DNA of 64,000 bases from DASRDB01 sp035652815. GTDB lineage: Bacteria > Chloroflexota > Ktedonobacteria > Ktedonobacterales > Ktedonobacteraceae. Of the stretch, positions 1-8,837 are shown one piece after another. The translations under genes and the position numbers were made by a program. The stretch spans positions 1 to 64,000 of the forward strand of contig DASRDB010000015.1 of NCBI GenBank assembly GCA_035652815.1. The letters are read 5' to 3'. The notes beneath the pieces were generated by a model. The model was not told the origin of the DNA, did no database searches, and saw nothing but the letters and a program-made list of their open reading frames with translations. Within the stretch, counting starts at the first letter, position 1. Each line of letters opens with the position of its first letter.

Positions 1-411
1 AAAGGTGCCCGCCAGTGTGCCCAGGAACAGCACCAGGATCGCGACAAACACGTTGGGGATGTAGGCCACCAGCGTGTTGAGGATGTTGCTCACCGTTGGC
101 AGTCCCAGCGCGTCGGCAGCCGGGATCAGGAAGATCAGCAGTAGGAACCAGTACACGATCTTGCCTAGAACTCCTGCTGGATCAAGGCTGACACCCATAC
201 GCTGCTCAAAGCGCGACAGGCCGATACGGTTCGCCAGTCGGTCAAAGCCCACCTTGCGCAGCAGGAAGGTGACGGCTCTACTGACTACTGAGGCGACGAT
301 CAGCCCTACAATCAGGATCACTAAAAAGCCCACAATACGCGGGATGAAGGTCAAGATGAGCTTCACCGCGTCATTGAGTGCGTTGACAATGGAGACTCCT
401 ATGTTTTCCAT
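1..411 (-). CDS. Mechanosensitive-channel-like membrane protein (C-terminus outside window)
   Basis: The reverse strand reads 137 codons from an ATG at 411 into the window edge, so the C-terminus is missing. A good ribosome binding site (GAAGGAG) lies just upstream at about 422-428. The residues seen contain a hydrophobic helix at about 20-48 ending in a basic segment, a conserved-looking stretch around LLRKVGFDRLANRIG, and two more hydrophobic segments (about 86-103 and 116-135). This matches the conserved TM-helix family found in small-conductance mechanosensitive channel relatives. The channel role is inferred from the family. No neighbour in the window helps define its function. Confidence 0.65.
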   Translation of the reverse strand, partial: MENIGVSIVNALNDAVKLILTFIPRIVGFLVILIVGLIVASVVSRAVTFLLRKVGFDRLANRIGLSRFEQRMGVSLDPAGVLGKIVYWFLLLIFLIPAADALGLPTVSNILNTLVAYIPNVFVAILVLFLGTLAGTF

Positions 412-570
412 GTAATCTCACTCCTTCGAGATTCAAATCTAGAAACTATGCCATTCCCAATAAGGGGTTCCTAGAAAAGGATAATCAAGGAAGGAATTAG
501 ATTACAAGTGAACAATATAACACTAAGATTCTTCTAATAAACTCTTAAGTTGTATTTAATTCTGCAAACG

Positions 571-1971
571 CTACAATTCCTCTATTTCACCCAGGTTTTG
601 CATGGCCTGCCGACGCAGCGCCTGAAGACCCTCGCTGAAGCGCACAGGGTAGGGGGTCTCGACGGTCAGGGCGCGATACTGGCTGGGAAGACTCTGCAAA
701 TTTTGTTGCGCCAGCTCTCGGATCTCTGAAAGTGGAGGCAGGCTGCCGGGAATCATCTCGCCGTTGCGCATGACCGGTTTTAAAAGGCGATGGTAGTTAT
801 CGGGGCGTGGCTCCTGCGCGAGTTGAATGACGTCCTCTTGCCAGTCGGGATGGCGATAAATCTCTTTTTTGCCGGGCCAGGTAGACTTGGCACCCGCGAT
901 TTTCAACTTGGCGTGTTCGGTGCCGGTTTCATCGACGTACCAGACCTCCTTGTAGACCCCGCCCAATGCGCCACCTTCAATTCCGTGTTCAAGCGAACCC
1001 GCGCCAATACCGAGCGAGGTGCCAACGCCGAACGAATCGATAGCGGCTCCGGCTTTGAGAAGCGCATCTATTTTCCATTCGTCGAGGTCGCCACTGGCGA
1101 GAATGCGCACATGTTCTAGCCCGACTTTGTCCAACTGCTCGCGGACGTAGCGGCTGTCCGAGGCGATATCTCCACTGTCGAGGCGAACGGCAGCCAGGGT
1201 ATGGCCGAGGGTTTCCTGGGAGCGCAAGGCAACTTCGATGGCGGTATGAATAGCGTTGCGCGTATTGTAGGTGTCGAGCAGCAGGGTGTAGCGGTTATAG
1301 GCATCAGCGATGGCCTCGAAAGCCTCTTGCTCGGTGGGGAAGAGTTCGATGAGCGCGTGCGGGACGGTGCCGGTGGCGGGCAGACGATAATCGTAGGCCG
1401 CGTTGAGCAATGAGGTGCTGGCGCAGCCACCGATGTAGGAGGCGCGAGCGACAGTGAGTGGTTCCTGGGCGCGACGGAAAGCGAATTCGGCTACTCTGCG
1501 CTTGCGCCCGTCTTGCTCGGCTGCATAGACGATGCGAGAGGCCTTCGTTGCAATCAGAGTAGCCAGGTTGATGGCCTGCAACAGTCCGGCCTCTAGCAGA
1601 ATGACCTCGCGAAAAGGCGCGGTGACGCGCATGATGGGTTCATTGGGAAAGGCAATCGAACCCTCGGGCATGGCCAGAATTTCGCCAGTAAAGCGGAGAT
1701 TTGCCAGTTCATCCAGGAAGGCCGTATCATAGTCGCGAATTTGCGCCAGGAAGCGTAAATCTTCCTCGGTGTAGTGAAAGGCCTGGACGAATTCCAGCGC
1801 ATTCTCCAGACCGGCCACGAGGAGATATGCCCCTCCGAAAGGAGCGGTGCGTGTATACAAGTCAAAGGTTGTTAACCCGTTGCGTCCAGCTCTCCAGGAA
1901 ACGAACGCGGAATCGGGGTGGTAAAGGTCGGTCATAAGCCCTGCTCGAATACGTGGTGCCCTGCGATGCAT
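571..1971 (-). CDS. pncB: Nicotinate phosphoribosyltransferase
   Basis: This 466-residue protein matches nicotinate phosphoribosyltransferase, the cytosolic enzyme that joins nicotinate to PRPP with ATP hydrolysis in NAD salvage. It opens with the family hallmark GLMTDLYHPDSAF near residue 12. It also has the EGSIAFPNEPIMRV block, the ASRIVYAA/FAFRRAQ region (the equivalent of the family's R-x-H loop) and the LDSGDIASDSRYVR phosphate-binding block, followed by FGVGTSLG. The length is normal. An in-frame ATG lies 35 codons upstream, but 1971 fits the family start and is preceded by GAGG. The gene stands alone and is transcribed away from the cox-like operon. A candidate palindromic site lies just upstream at 1999-2013. 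Confidence 0.93.
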   Translation of the reverse strand: MHRRAPRIRAGLMTDLYHPDSAFVSWRAGRNGLTTFDLYTRTAPFGGAYLLVAGLENALEFVQAFHYTEEDLRFLAQIRDYDTAFLDELANLRFTGEILAMPEGSIAFPNEPIMRVTAPFREVILLEAGLLQAINLATLIATKASRIVYAAEQDGRKRRVAEFAFRRAQEPLTVARASYIGGCASTSLLNAAYDYRLPATGTVPHALIELFPTEQEAFEAIADAYNRYTLLLDTYNTRNAIHTAIEVALRSQETLGHTLAAVRLDSGDIASDSRYVREQLDKVGLEHVRILASGDLDEWKIDALLKAGAAIDSFGVGTSLGIGAGSLEHGIEGGALGGVYKEVWYVDETGTEHAKLKIAGAKSTWPGKKEIYRHPDWQEDVIQLAQEPRPDNYHRLLKPVMRNGEMIPGSLPPLSEIRELAQQNLQSLPSQYRALTVETPYPVRFSEGLQALRRQAMQNLGEIEEL

Positions 1972-1998
1972 GCTACTTGCCTCTGTTTGTGTTTTTTT

Positions 1999-2013
1999 TG
2001 TACTTAGTGTACA
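1999..2013. promoter_or_regulatory. Candidate operator upstream of pncB
   Basis: The sequence TGTAC, then TTAGT, then GTACA forms an inverted repeat 28 bases upstream of the pncB start. NAD-salvage genes are often repressed through short palindromes in this position, but I cannot match it to a particular regulator. The repeat is directly visible and its function is inferred. Confidence 0.3.
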
Positions 2014-2100
2014 TATTACCATATGTAGGCAAGGGAACGAAAAGCGGTTTCTCAGGCAAGGCGTGGCGCGTAACAATTGACATGGCTGATCTTTTTATGA

Positions 2101-2203
2101 TACGCTCTATTCCGTCACCACTCTGCACAACAGGGTAGAAGTAGCCGGGAGCGTTTGCATTCATCTGAATGCAACTGAACGGCGTACATTTGAATAGAGC
2201 GTA
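2101..2203. repeat. Nested inverted repeats (12-bp outer, 9-bp inner)
   Basis: TACGCTCTATTC at 2101-2112 is repeated as a perfect reverse complement at 2192-2203. Between them, TTGCATTCA-TC-TGAATGCAA at 2155-2174 is a second perfect inverted repeat with a 2-base centre. A TTGACA box sits at 2077-2082. The arrangement could be a paired operator or a structured RNA leader. It lies about 255 bases before the coxS-like start. Confidence 0.45.
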
Positions 2204-2457
2204 CCCGAATCGTAGCATTGCATCATCAACGGAGTAGGTGAACATGTATGGTATCCCCTGTCTTTAGCGTAGACTGAAAGGAGAATTGCGGAAAACTCTT
2301 CACACACGCGGGGGTACAACAGATCATTTCTTCCCTCGCCTTCTTAAAAAACACATTCGTTCCTTGTGGGTGAATCGATGGAAGTGTCGCGTTTTGTTTC
2401 CCTCTTCTTTCCAATGGCGGAAAATTGTACGCGACGAAACCAAATGGAGGTACCAAC

Positions 2458-2970
2458 TTGACGATGAAGCGCGAAATCACTGTCACTGTGAATGGGCAGC
2501 AACATCATTCACAGGTCGAACCGCGTATGTTGCTGGTACATTATTTACGAGAGGTGCTGGACCTTACCGGAACCCACATTGGCTGCGACACCTCACAATG
2601 TGGAGCATGCACAGTCCTGTTGAATGGAGAGTCGGTCAAGTCATGCACAGTGCTGGCTGTTCAGGCCGACGGTTGTGAAGTAACGACCATTGAGGGACTG
2701 GCTCCTGACGAGAGCAATCTCCATCCACTCCAGGAGGGTTTCTGGGAGAAACATGGCCTGCAATGCGGGTTCTGCACGCCAGGCATGATTATGGCTTCCT
2801 ACCAACTGCTCAAAAACAACCCCAACCCGACCGAAGAAGAGATTCGCAAAGGTCTCGAAGGCAATATTTGCCGTTGTACAGGCTACCAAAATATTGTGCG
2901 CGCTGTGCAGTATGCCGCCGAGAAGATGCGAACCAGTACAGGCGCTACAGTAGGCGCGGGCGGCGAATAG
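2458..2970 (+). CDS. coxS: CO dehydrogenase-like small subunit, two [2Fe-2S] clusters (form II type)
   Basis: This is the iron-sulfur subunit of a molybdenum hydroxylase, passing electrons from the Mo site to FAD. The N-terminal plant-type ferredoxin domain has the cysteine pattern CDTSQCGACTVLLNG followed by SCTVLA. The C-terminal domain has CGFCTPGM and CRCTGYQNI for the second cluster. The length of about 170 residues is typical. The start is uncertain. TTG at 2458 lies seven bases after GGAGG (2446-2450), while the in-frame ATG at 2464 is thirteen bases away. The large and medium subunit genes follow on the same strand. Confidence 0.9.
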   Translation: MTMKREITVTVNGQQHHSQVEPRMLLVHYLREVLDLTGTHIGCDTSQCGACTVLLNGESVKSCTVLAVQADGCEVTTIEGLAPDESNLHPLQEGFWEKHGLQCGFCTPGMIMASYQLLKNNPNPTEEEIRKGLEGNICRCTGYQNIVRAVQYAAEKMRTSTGATVGAGGE

Positions 2971-3075
2971 GCGTTGCGAGGCTGCTCCTGTGTTTTCCGC
3001 CTGCAAAGCGCCACATAGGGGCAACATGCAGAACACATTTGCTACTTTCCGTAATGAGAAAGGATAGGCATACAT

Positions 3076-5412
3076 ATGGGTATTGCAGCTACTCTTGGCA
3101 CGCCCATCAAGCGGCGTGAAGACCCTCGATTGATTACGGGTCAGGCGACCTACGTCGATGACATCAAGCTTCCCGGTATGCTTTACATGTCCGTACTTCG
3201 CAGCCCCTACGGACATGCTCGTATCAACAGCATCAACACCGAAGCTGCGCGCAATCTCCCTGGCGTGAAAGCCGTTTATACAGCAGAGGATATGAAAGGT
3301 GCGGTAGGCAATGTGGCTATCGCAGTTCCGTTGGGCCAGATTGCGCAGGGAATGGGAGTGCATGGGCCGCTTGCCGAGGGCAAGGTGCGCTTCTATGGTG
3401 ATCCGGTAGCGGTGGTGATTGCGGAAGACCGCTACACGGCGCGTGATGCTCGCGATCTGATCGAGGTTGATTATGAGCCTCTGCCCGCAGTTGTGGACGT
3501 TGAGAAGGCGATGCAGCCGGATGCGCCGTTGTTGTATGAAGAGTTTGGTTCCAACGTCGCATTCAGCATGAGTCCGCCCACCGATGAGATTGACAAAGTC
3601 TTCCAGCAGACGCTGGCTGACGGCGGCGTAGTCGTCAAGCAGCGCCTGGTAAACCAGCGCGTCGCCCCTGTGCCAATGGAGACACGCGGCGTGGTCGCGG
3701 ACTATCGCAAAGCGGGCAAGAGCCTGACGGTCTGGAGTTCTTCGCAAATTCCTCACCTGCTGCGTAATATCCTGGCCGCGCTGGTTGGTCTGCCACAGCA
3801 CCAGGTGCGCGTGATTGTGCCCGAGGTCGGCGGCGGTTTCGGGTGCAAGCTCAATATTTATCCCGAAGAGATGGCCGCCTCGTTTGCTTCGATGCGACTC
3901 GGCCTGCCCGTCAAGTGGATCGAGGATCGCAGTGAGAATCTGGCGGCGACCATTCATGGCCGCGACCAGGTGGACTACATCGAGGTGGCGGCGACGAAAG
4001 AGGGAAAGATCACCGGGCTGAAAGTGCATGGCATCTCCGATCTGGGAGCATATTGCCAGATCTTCACGGACGTGATTATGATCGCGTTTGGCTTCCCGGT
4101 CTCCTGTGGAGCCTACGACATTCCTGCTGTGCATCTCAGCGCTGATATTGTGTTTACGAATAAAGCGCCCACCGATGCGTATCGCGGGGCTGGGCGACCT
4201 GAAGCGACGTATGTCGTAGAGCGCGCAATCGACCTGGTGGCCCGCGAAGTGGGTAAGGACCCGGCTGGGGTGCGGCGGCTCAACTTCATCAAGCCAGAGC
4301 AGTTCCCCTACAAATCTGCGGCGGGCGCGGTTTATGATACCGGCAACTATGAAGCCGCGCTGGACAAGGCTTTGCAGATCGCCAATTATCAACAGATGCG
4401 CGCTGAGCAGGCACAGAAGCGAGCCGAGGGCAAGCTGGTTGGCATTGGCGTCTCCTCATACATTGAAATTTGCGGCTTCGGGCCGAAGGGGTCTGCGCCG
4501 GTTGGCTTGTATGAAAGTGCCCGTATGCGCGTTGAGCAGAGCGGCACAGTCATGGTCTACACCGGAGCCTCGCCTCATGGACAGGGCGAAGAGACGACGT
4601 TTGCTCAGATTGTCGCCGACGAGTTCGGTATTCCTGTCGATAATGTGTTGATTATGCATGGCGACACCGACTCGACTCCCGAGGGGCGTGGCACGTATGG
4701 CAGCCGCACAACGGCGGTCGGTGGTTCGGCGGTTTTCACAGCAGCGCAGAGGCTCAAGGAGAAGATGAAGCAGATTGCCGCGCATATGCTGGAGGCAAGC
4801 CCATCGGATGTGACGCTGGAGGATGGCAATTTCTCGGTAGCTGGTTCGCCGCAGAAGGCGGTTTCCTTCGCTGAGGTGGCCGCAACGGCCAATCTTTCCA
4901 ATACGCTGGCTCCTGGCATCGAGCCGGGCCTGGAGACGACGGTGTTCTGGGAGCCGGAAGCCTGCACCTTCCCCTTCGGCACGCACGTCTGCATGGTCGA
5001 GATCGACAAAGAGACAGGCAACGTGGAGATCAAGCGCTTCATCGCTGTTGATGACTGCGGCCGCCAGTTGAATCCGATGATCGTGGAGGGCCAGGTGCAT
5101 GGTGGCATTGCCCAGGGTGTGGGGCAGGCTCTGGTCGAGGGTGTGGTCTATGGCGAAGATGGGCAGTTGCTGACGAGTACCCTCATGGATTATGCCATGC
5201 CGGTCGCGCCAGAATTACCTGATTTCGAGACCGATTCCACGGTTACACTGACAACGGTGAACCCACTTGGTGTGAAAGGCGTGGGCGAAGCTGGCACGAT
5301 TGGCTCGACACCTGCCGTCGCGAATGCTGTCGCGGACGCGCTGGGTGTGGCCCATGTCGATATGCCCTTCACCTCAGAGAAGATCTGGAAGCTCATCCAA
5401 CAGCAGCAATAA
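3076..5412 (+). CDS. coxL: CO dehydrogenase-like large (molybdopterin) subunit, form II
   Basis: This 778-residue protein is the Mo-cofactor subunit of the xanthine dehydrogenase/CO dehydrogenase family. It begins with the conserved IKRREDPRLITGQATYVDD block. It has GGGFGCK in the cofactor region and ends with the catalytic glutamate motif GVGEAG near residue 735. The active-site loop reads AYRGAGR at about 368-374. This is the form II signature; true carboxidotrophic form I enzymes have AYRCSFR. CO oxidation therefore cannot be assumed, because form II enzymes are often of unknown substrate. The operon order is small-large-medium, and no coxDEF maturation genes are nearby. Confidence 0.9.
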   Translation: MGIAATLGTPIKRREDPRLITGQATYVDDIKLPGMLYMSVLRSPYGHARINSINTEAARNLPGVKAVYTAEDMKGAVGNVAIAVPLGQIAQGMGVHGPLAEGKVRFYGDPVAVVIAEDRYTARDARDLIEVDYEPLPAVVDVEKAMQPDAPLLYEEFGSNVAFSMSPPTDEIDKVFQQTLADGGVVVKQRLVNQRVAPVPMETRGVVADYRKAGKSLTVWSSSQIPHLLRNILAALVGLPQHQVRVIVPEVGGGFGCKLNIYPEEMAASFASMRLGLPVKWIEDRSENLAATIHGRDQVDYIEVAATKEGKITGLKVHGISDLGAYCQIFTDVIMIAFGFPVSCGAYDIPAVHLSADIVFTNKAPTDAYRGAGRPEATYVVERAIDLVAREVGKDPAGVRRLNFIKPEQFPYKSAAGAVYDTGNYEAALDKALQIANYQQMRAEQAQKRAEGKLVGIGVSSYIEICGFGPKGSAPVGLYESARMRVEQSGTVMVYTGASPHGQGEETTFAQIVADEFGIPVDNVLIMHGDTDSTPEGRGTYGSRTTAVGGSAVFTAAQRLKEKMKQIAAHMLEASPSDVTLEDGNFSVAGSPQKAVSFAEVAATANLSNTLAPGIEPGLETTVFWEPEACTFPFGTHVCMVEIDKETGNVEIKRFIAVDDCGRQLNPMIVEGQVHGGIAQGVGQALVEGVVYGEDGQLLTSTLMDYAMPVAPELPDFETDSTVTLTTVNPLGVKGVGEAGTIGSTPAVANAVADALGVAHVDMPFTSEKIWKLIQQQQ

Positions 5413-5494
5413 AAGCGAACTCTGCTATGCGCCGGATAGAACCCGGCGTGTAGCAGAGAATATTTGCTTGTTGCGATTGAAAGGAGATATTTGC

Positions 5495-6361
5495 ATGTCT
5501 GTACCAGCAGAATTTGATTATCACGTTGCCAGTAGCGTAGATGAGGCTATCGCCCTCGCGCAGCAGTATGGAGATGACGCGAAATTTCTGGCCGGTGGAC
5601 ACAGTTTGATTCCAGCGATGAAGCTGCGCCTTGCTCAACCAGGACATCTGATTGACCTGGGGCGCGTGCAGGGCCTTTCTTATATACGTGAAGATGGTGA
5701 TGCGGTCGCCATTGGCGCGATGACGACCTATGTCACCATTGAACGATCGGATCTGTTGAAGCGTTCGTTTACCGCGTTGCCGGAAGCGGTATCGTTAATT
5801 GGCGACCAGCAGGTGCGCAACCGAGGTACCATCGGTGGAAGCGTTGCGCATGCCGACCCGGCAGCCGATATGCCCGGTGTGGTGCTTGCGTTTAAGGCGG
5901 ATATTCTGGCGCAGGGACCTGATGGCGTGCGTACTATCAAAGCGGATGATTTCTTCGTGGATCTTTTCCAGACCGCGCTTAATGCTGGAGAAATCATCAC
6001 GGAGCTGCGCTTTGTCAGACCAACCGCCAGGACGGGCAGCGCGTATGAGAAGCTGGCAAACAAGGCTTCCCATTACGCGGTGGTGGGCTGCGCGGCGGTG
6101 ATAACCCTGGGTGATGATGGCACCTGCAGCGCGGCGAGTGTCGTCATAACGGGCGCATCTGTCAAGCCGACGCGGGCCAGCGGAGTGGAGGCCGTCCTGG
6201 TTGGTAAAAAACTGGACGAGCCGACAATAGCTGGCGCTGCCGCTCACGCTGCCGATGGGCTGGAACTGCTCTCCGACATTCACGGTTCCAAAGAATATCG
6301 CGCTCAGATGGCCTCTGTGATGGCGCGTCGCGCTATCGCTCGCGCTCTTGAACGAGCATAA
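5495..6361 (+). CDS. coxM: CO dehydrogenase-like medium (FAD) subunit
   Basis: This 288-residue FAD subunit passes electrons from the iron-sulfur clusters to an acceptor. The two flavin-binding motifs are visible: AGGHSLIP near residue 35 and TIGGSVAHADPAAD near 110. The C-terminal CO-dehydrogenase flavoprotein domain follows. A longer in-frame extension begins inside coxL, but AAGGAGA at 5481-5487 is well placed for the ATG at 5495. The gap to coxL is 82 bases. A strong hairpin follows the stop codon and probably ends the operon. Confidence 0.9.
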   Translation: MSVPAEFDYHVASSVDEAIALAQQYGDDAKFLAGGHSLIPAMKLRLAQPGHLIDLGRVQGLSYIREDGDAVAIGAMTTYVTIERSDLLKRSFTALPEAVSLIGDQQVRNRGTIGGSVAHADPAADMPGVVLAFKADILAQGPDGVRTIKADDFFVDLFQTALNAGEIITELRFVRPTARTGSAYEKLANKASHYAVVGCAAVITLGDDGTCSAASVVITGASVKPTRASGVEAVLVGKKLDEPTIAGAAAHAADGLELLSDIHGSKEYRAQMASVMARRAIARALERA

Positions 6362-6372
6362 GGGGCAGGTTA

Positions 6373-6422
6373 ATGATAAAGGCAAGCCAGAAGCTTGCCT
6401 TTATCATGTGTCTCGGTTTTTT
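6373..6422 (+). terminator. Terminator after the cox-like operon
   Basis: A perfect 15-bp stem (6373-6387 with 6393-6407) closes a 5-base loop. A run of seven T residues begins about ten bases downstream. It starts 11 bases after the coxM stop codon. Confidence 0.75.
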
Positions 6423-6536
6423 TGACATAGCCGAAGTTGCTATTGGAAAGGGGGGCCTTGCTGCGTCATATTAAGGGATAGGGTTTTTGTAGCGCATATT
6501 GTAAAGCTGGGAAGCTCCTTTTGTCCGGGGGATCAT

Positions 6537-6878
6537 ATGGATGAATCTACTTTTATCCCTAAATTTGACCAACTGGTTGATCGCATCGCGCGAGAAGTCG
6601 CCTCGTTGCGCGAACCACAGAAGCAATGGGCAGACATTGCGCGGCTGGCAATTCAGGGCTTACCTCACGATGCGCAAAGCCTGGCGGCATTAGAGAACTA
6701 CATCAACCAGGCCCGCTCACGGATTCGCAAAGATATTCTAATCGCCTCTGAGCATTTCACCGAAGAACAGCTTGAGCTTCTCCGCAAGCGGGCTGTGATG
6801 AGCAAGTATGCATGGAGAAATTATAAACGCAGCGAGCGTATTACGACGAAAAATGGTTTTCGTCTTCTGATTTATTGA
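6537..6878 (+). CDS. Small unknown protein, 113 residues
   Basis: I do not recognise this protein. It is hydrophilic and probably helical, with no membrane segment and no cysteine motif. A purine-rich ribosome binding site (GGGGGATC) lies just before the ATG, and a convincing terminator follows the stop codon, which supports a real monocistronic gene. The middle (LAALENYINQARSRIRKDIL, about 60-79) resembles a surface helix, but no family can be named. Codon usage looks like its neighbours. Confidence 0.6.
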   Translation: MDESTFIPKFDQLVDRIAREVASLREPQKQWADIARLAIQGLPHDAQSLAALENYINQARSRIRKDILIASEHFTEEQLELLRKRAVMSKYAWRNYKRSERITTKNGFRLLIY

Positions 6879-6940
6879 TATCTCTTGCCTGATAGTGATC
6901 CGGTAATGGGTGACGCCGCTTTTTGTGAAGTCGCAACTGC

Positions 6941-6995
6941 CACGATGAAGGCTTTTTCCCGGTGAAAGCCCTCATCGTGTTTTTGATCGTTTTTA
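6941..6995 (+). terminator. Terminator after the 6537 gene
   Basis: A 15-bp stem with one G-T pair (6941-6955 with 6965-6979) has a 9-base loop and is followed by TTTTT twice within 16 bases. It lies about 60 bases beyond the stop codon at 6878. The convergent gene ends at 6993. Confidence 0.7.
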
Positions 6996-8483
6996 GGGAG
7001 TTCGTTTGGTGCGACGGCGGAAAAACCATACAGGAAGTAGTCCGATGGTCAGGAATGTTGCCCCTGCAGGCAGAACTACCGCTTTAGTATTTCCCTGGCT
7101 GTTCGCGCAATCATTTGCGCCGCTTACGGCCTCTTGCAGCGGCGGCAAAACAGCCGTTTTCAGGTTCAGACACATCGTCGCGGCCAGCGTCGGAGCAAGC
7201 TGCATGGAGTAGACAGGATCATCACTTGTGACTCCCTGCCGGATGCCCGGACCGGAGACGAAAAGCGGGACGCGAATATCGCTCGCATTGAATCCGCCAT
7301 GCTCAACGTGCTTGCCCAGGGGAGGACTGGTATAGACAACGGCGGGTGTTCCATTGAGGCCGATGGTAGGCTGGATGGCGAAATCCGGTGTGCGATAAGC
7401 AGGAGCAGCATGCAATTGACGCAGATTATCCTGCGTGAGGAAATAGCTGATGCCGAACTGTTTTTTCACTGACGCAGGGGAGAGCAAGCTAAGCGCAGCC
7501 GAAGTTTGGGCTGGATTTTTCAACCAGACCAGATAGACCTGGTCGGCGGTAGCCTGAACGACTGGAATATTGTGATCGTCCAGATATTGCTGGATACTGC
7601 CCGGGCCGCTATCAGGAATGGCTTTATTGACGGCAGTGTTGCCATGATCGGCAGTCACTACAATATCTGTCTGATCGTAAATACCGGCCTGTTTGAAGGC
7701 ATCGATGGTCATTTGTATCTGCTGATCTTCAAAGCTGATCGTTTGTGCCACCTGTGGTGCATCGATACCATACTGTTTTTCGATGCTATTGGGAGCAACC
7801 GCGTAGATTACATACAGATTGGGGCGATTGGAACCCGAAAGGATATCTTTGCGCATCGCCTCAAAGTTCATTTGATCGTACTGCTGCGGTGTACCCTGGA
7901 AGTTAGCAAAAGTGGGGGTGCGCAGAATATCGATGCTGGGAGAGGGACCTAAACGTTGCGGTCCATTCTCGATGCTATAGGCTGGATATTTCGAGGTGAA
8001 TTCTGTACGCAGACCACTTGCTTTTGCCGCCTGGAACAGTGTCTCGGCATTAACCAGATTGCCTGCGTTTGCCAGCGTAAAGCCAGGGGGTAGAATGGGC
8101 GTTTCGTCCAGCTCGATGACCTGGTTATAGAAACGGTCATAGAACGTTTCGTAGATCATGCCGGTTTGTGTAGGGAAAGTGCCGGTAAGATCAGCGGTAA
8201 TGTCTGTGATAGAGTCGCCTGGAACGGCGGCTTGTGCATGTGTGAAGTGAGCGCCTGTCTGCCCAAGTCCGGTAATGGTGGGGGCATCCTGAGGCGTAAT
8301 CATACTGGGCAAGACACCGTCAAGAAAGACAACCAGGGAATACCTGGCTCGACCACCATTCTCATGAGCCAATACTGAGGAATTCTGGTGCTTCAGGATG
8401 ATCGGTGTCGCGAGCATAATCAGGAGGATGAGCAGAAATAACCCTACTGCTTGTAGAACCTTGTGCAGTGGATGGCTTCGCAT
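6993..8483 (-). CDS. Membrane-anchored alkaline-phosphatase-superfamily phosphodiesterase
   Basis: This 496-residue protein has an N-terminal hydrophobic helix (about 11-30) and a C-terminal one ending in a basic tail (FFRRRTKR), so the catalytic domain probably sits outside the cell. The fold is the alkaline phosphatase/type I phosphodiesterase superfamily. It has a metal-binding aspartate in VVFLDG near 52, a likely nucleophile region around VPGDSITDITADLTG near 88, and the metal-binding motifs TADHGN and, later, EHGGF. The family hydrolyses phosphodiesters, pyrophosphates or phosphonates, and the substrate here is unknown. The gene is divergent from the beta-propeller gene at 8838. Confidence 0.75.
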   Translation of the reverse strand: MRSHPLHKVLQAVGLFLLILLIMLATPIILKHQNSSVLAHENGGRARYSLVVFLDGVLPSMITPQDAPTITGLGQTGAHFTHAQAAVPGDSITDITADLTGTFPTQTGMIYETFYDRFYNQVIELDETPILPPGFTLANAGNLVNAETLFQAAKASGLRTEFTSKYPAYSIENGPQRLGPSPSIDILRTPTFANFQGTPQQYDQMNFEAMRKDILSGSNRPNLYVIYAVAPNSIEKQYGIDAPQVAQTISFEDQQIQMTIDAFKQAGIYDQTDIVVTADHGNTAVNKAIPDSGPGSIQQYLDDHNIPVVQATADQVYLVWLKNPAQTSAALSLLSPASVKKQFGISYFLTQDNLRQLHAAPAYRTPDFAIQPTIGLNGTPAVVYTSPPLGKHVEHGGFNASDIRVPLFVSGPGIRQGVTSDDPVYSMQLAPTLAATMCLNLKTAVLPPLQEAVSGANDCANSQGNTKAVVLPAGATFLTIGLLPVWFFRRRTKRTP

Positions 8484-8837
8484 GGGTGCAAATCTCCTTC
8501 TTAATTAGCATATCTGGCAGAGATACAAACAGGGTTGCACTAGAATAGGTAGGAGTGTGGTTGCAACCTTACAGGCATAGAGTAGTATACCATCAGCTCT
8601 TTCTCCATTGCAATACCGGTGGCTGGCTGTTTCATAGAAGGAACAAGAAAGAAAGCCACCTACTTTTGTTGTTGGAATCTGGTAATGCTATCTTTACCAG
8701 CGCATAGATAGTGTTTCCGCGAAAAATAGGTATTTTTGCCGTCTAAAAAAGTGCATGAGCTATTGACAGCAAGACTTCCTACTGCTACTCTGCCATTGTG
8801 GGCTAAGAATACATGTATCGTCAGAGGATAGTGACAG
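8484..8837. other. Divergent promoter region
   Basis: These 354 bases separate two divergent membrane-protein genes and contain no plausible coding frame. A TTGACA box at 8763-8768 followed 17 bases later by TACTCT (8786-8791) could be a + strand promoter for the 8838 gene, though the -10 box is weak. Nothing else of note was seen. Confidence 0.35.

Larger units (their letters stand above)
1972..2457. other. Divergent intergenic region with nested palindromes
   Basis: This 486-base region separates the divergent pncB and cox-like genes and holds no convincing gene. It contains a 5-5-5 inverted repeat (TGTAC, 5 bases, GTACA) at 1999-2013 near pncB, a TTGACA box at 2077-2082, and two nested inverted repeats between 2101 and 2203 that are listed separately. 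The two small reverse-strand reading frames here have no good ribosome binding site and no recognisable domain. Confidence 0.5.

Noticed and set aside
74..415. + strand reading frame of 113 codons
   Set aside because: It is the antisense of the channel-type gene, which has a ribosome binding site and membrane helices; the + frame is Arg/Ser/Thr-rich without domains.
2641..4392. Long reverse frame of 583 codons inside the cox-like operon
   Set aside because: It is antisense to coxS and coxL, has no ribosome binding site and a histidine/arginine-rich composition typical of shadow frames.
3076..5412. Calling the first molybdenum hydroxylase a true CO dehydrogenase
   Set aside because: The active-site loop is AYRGAGR (form II) and not AYRCSFR (form I), so CO oxidation is not established.
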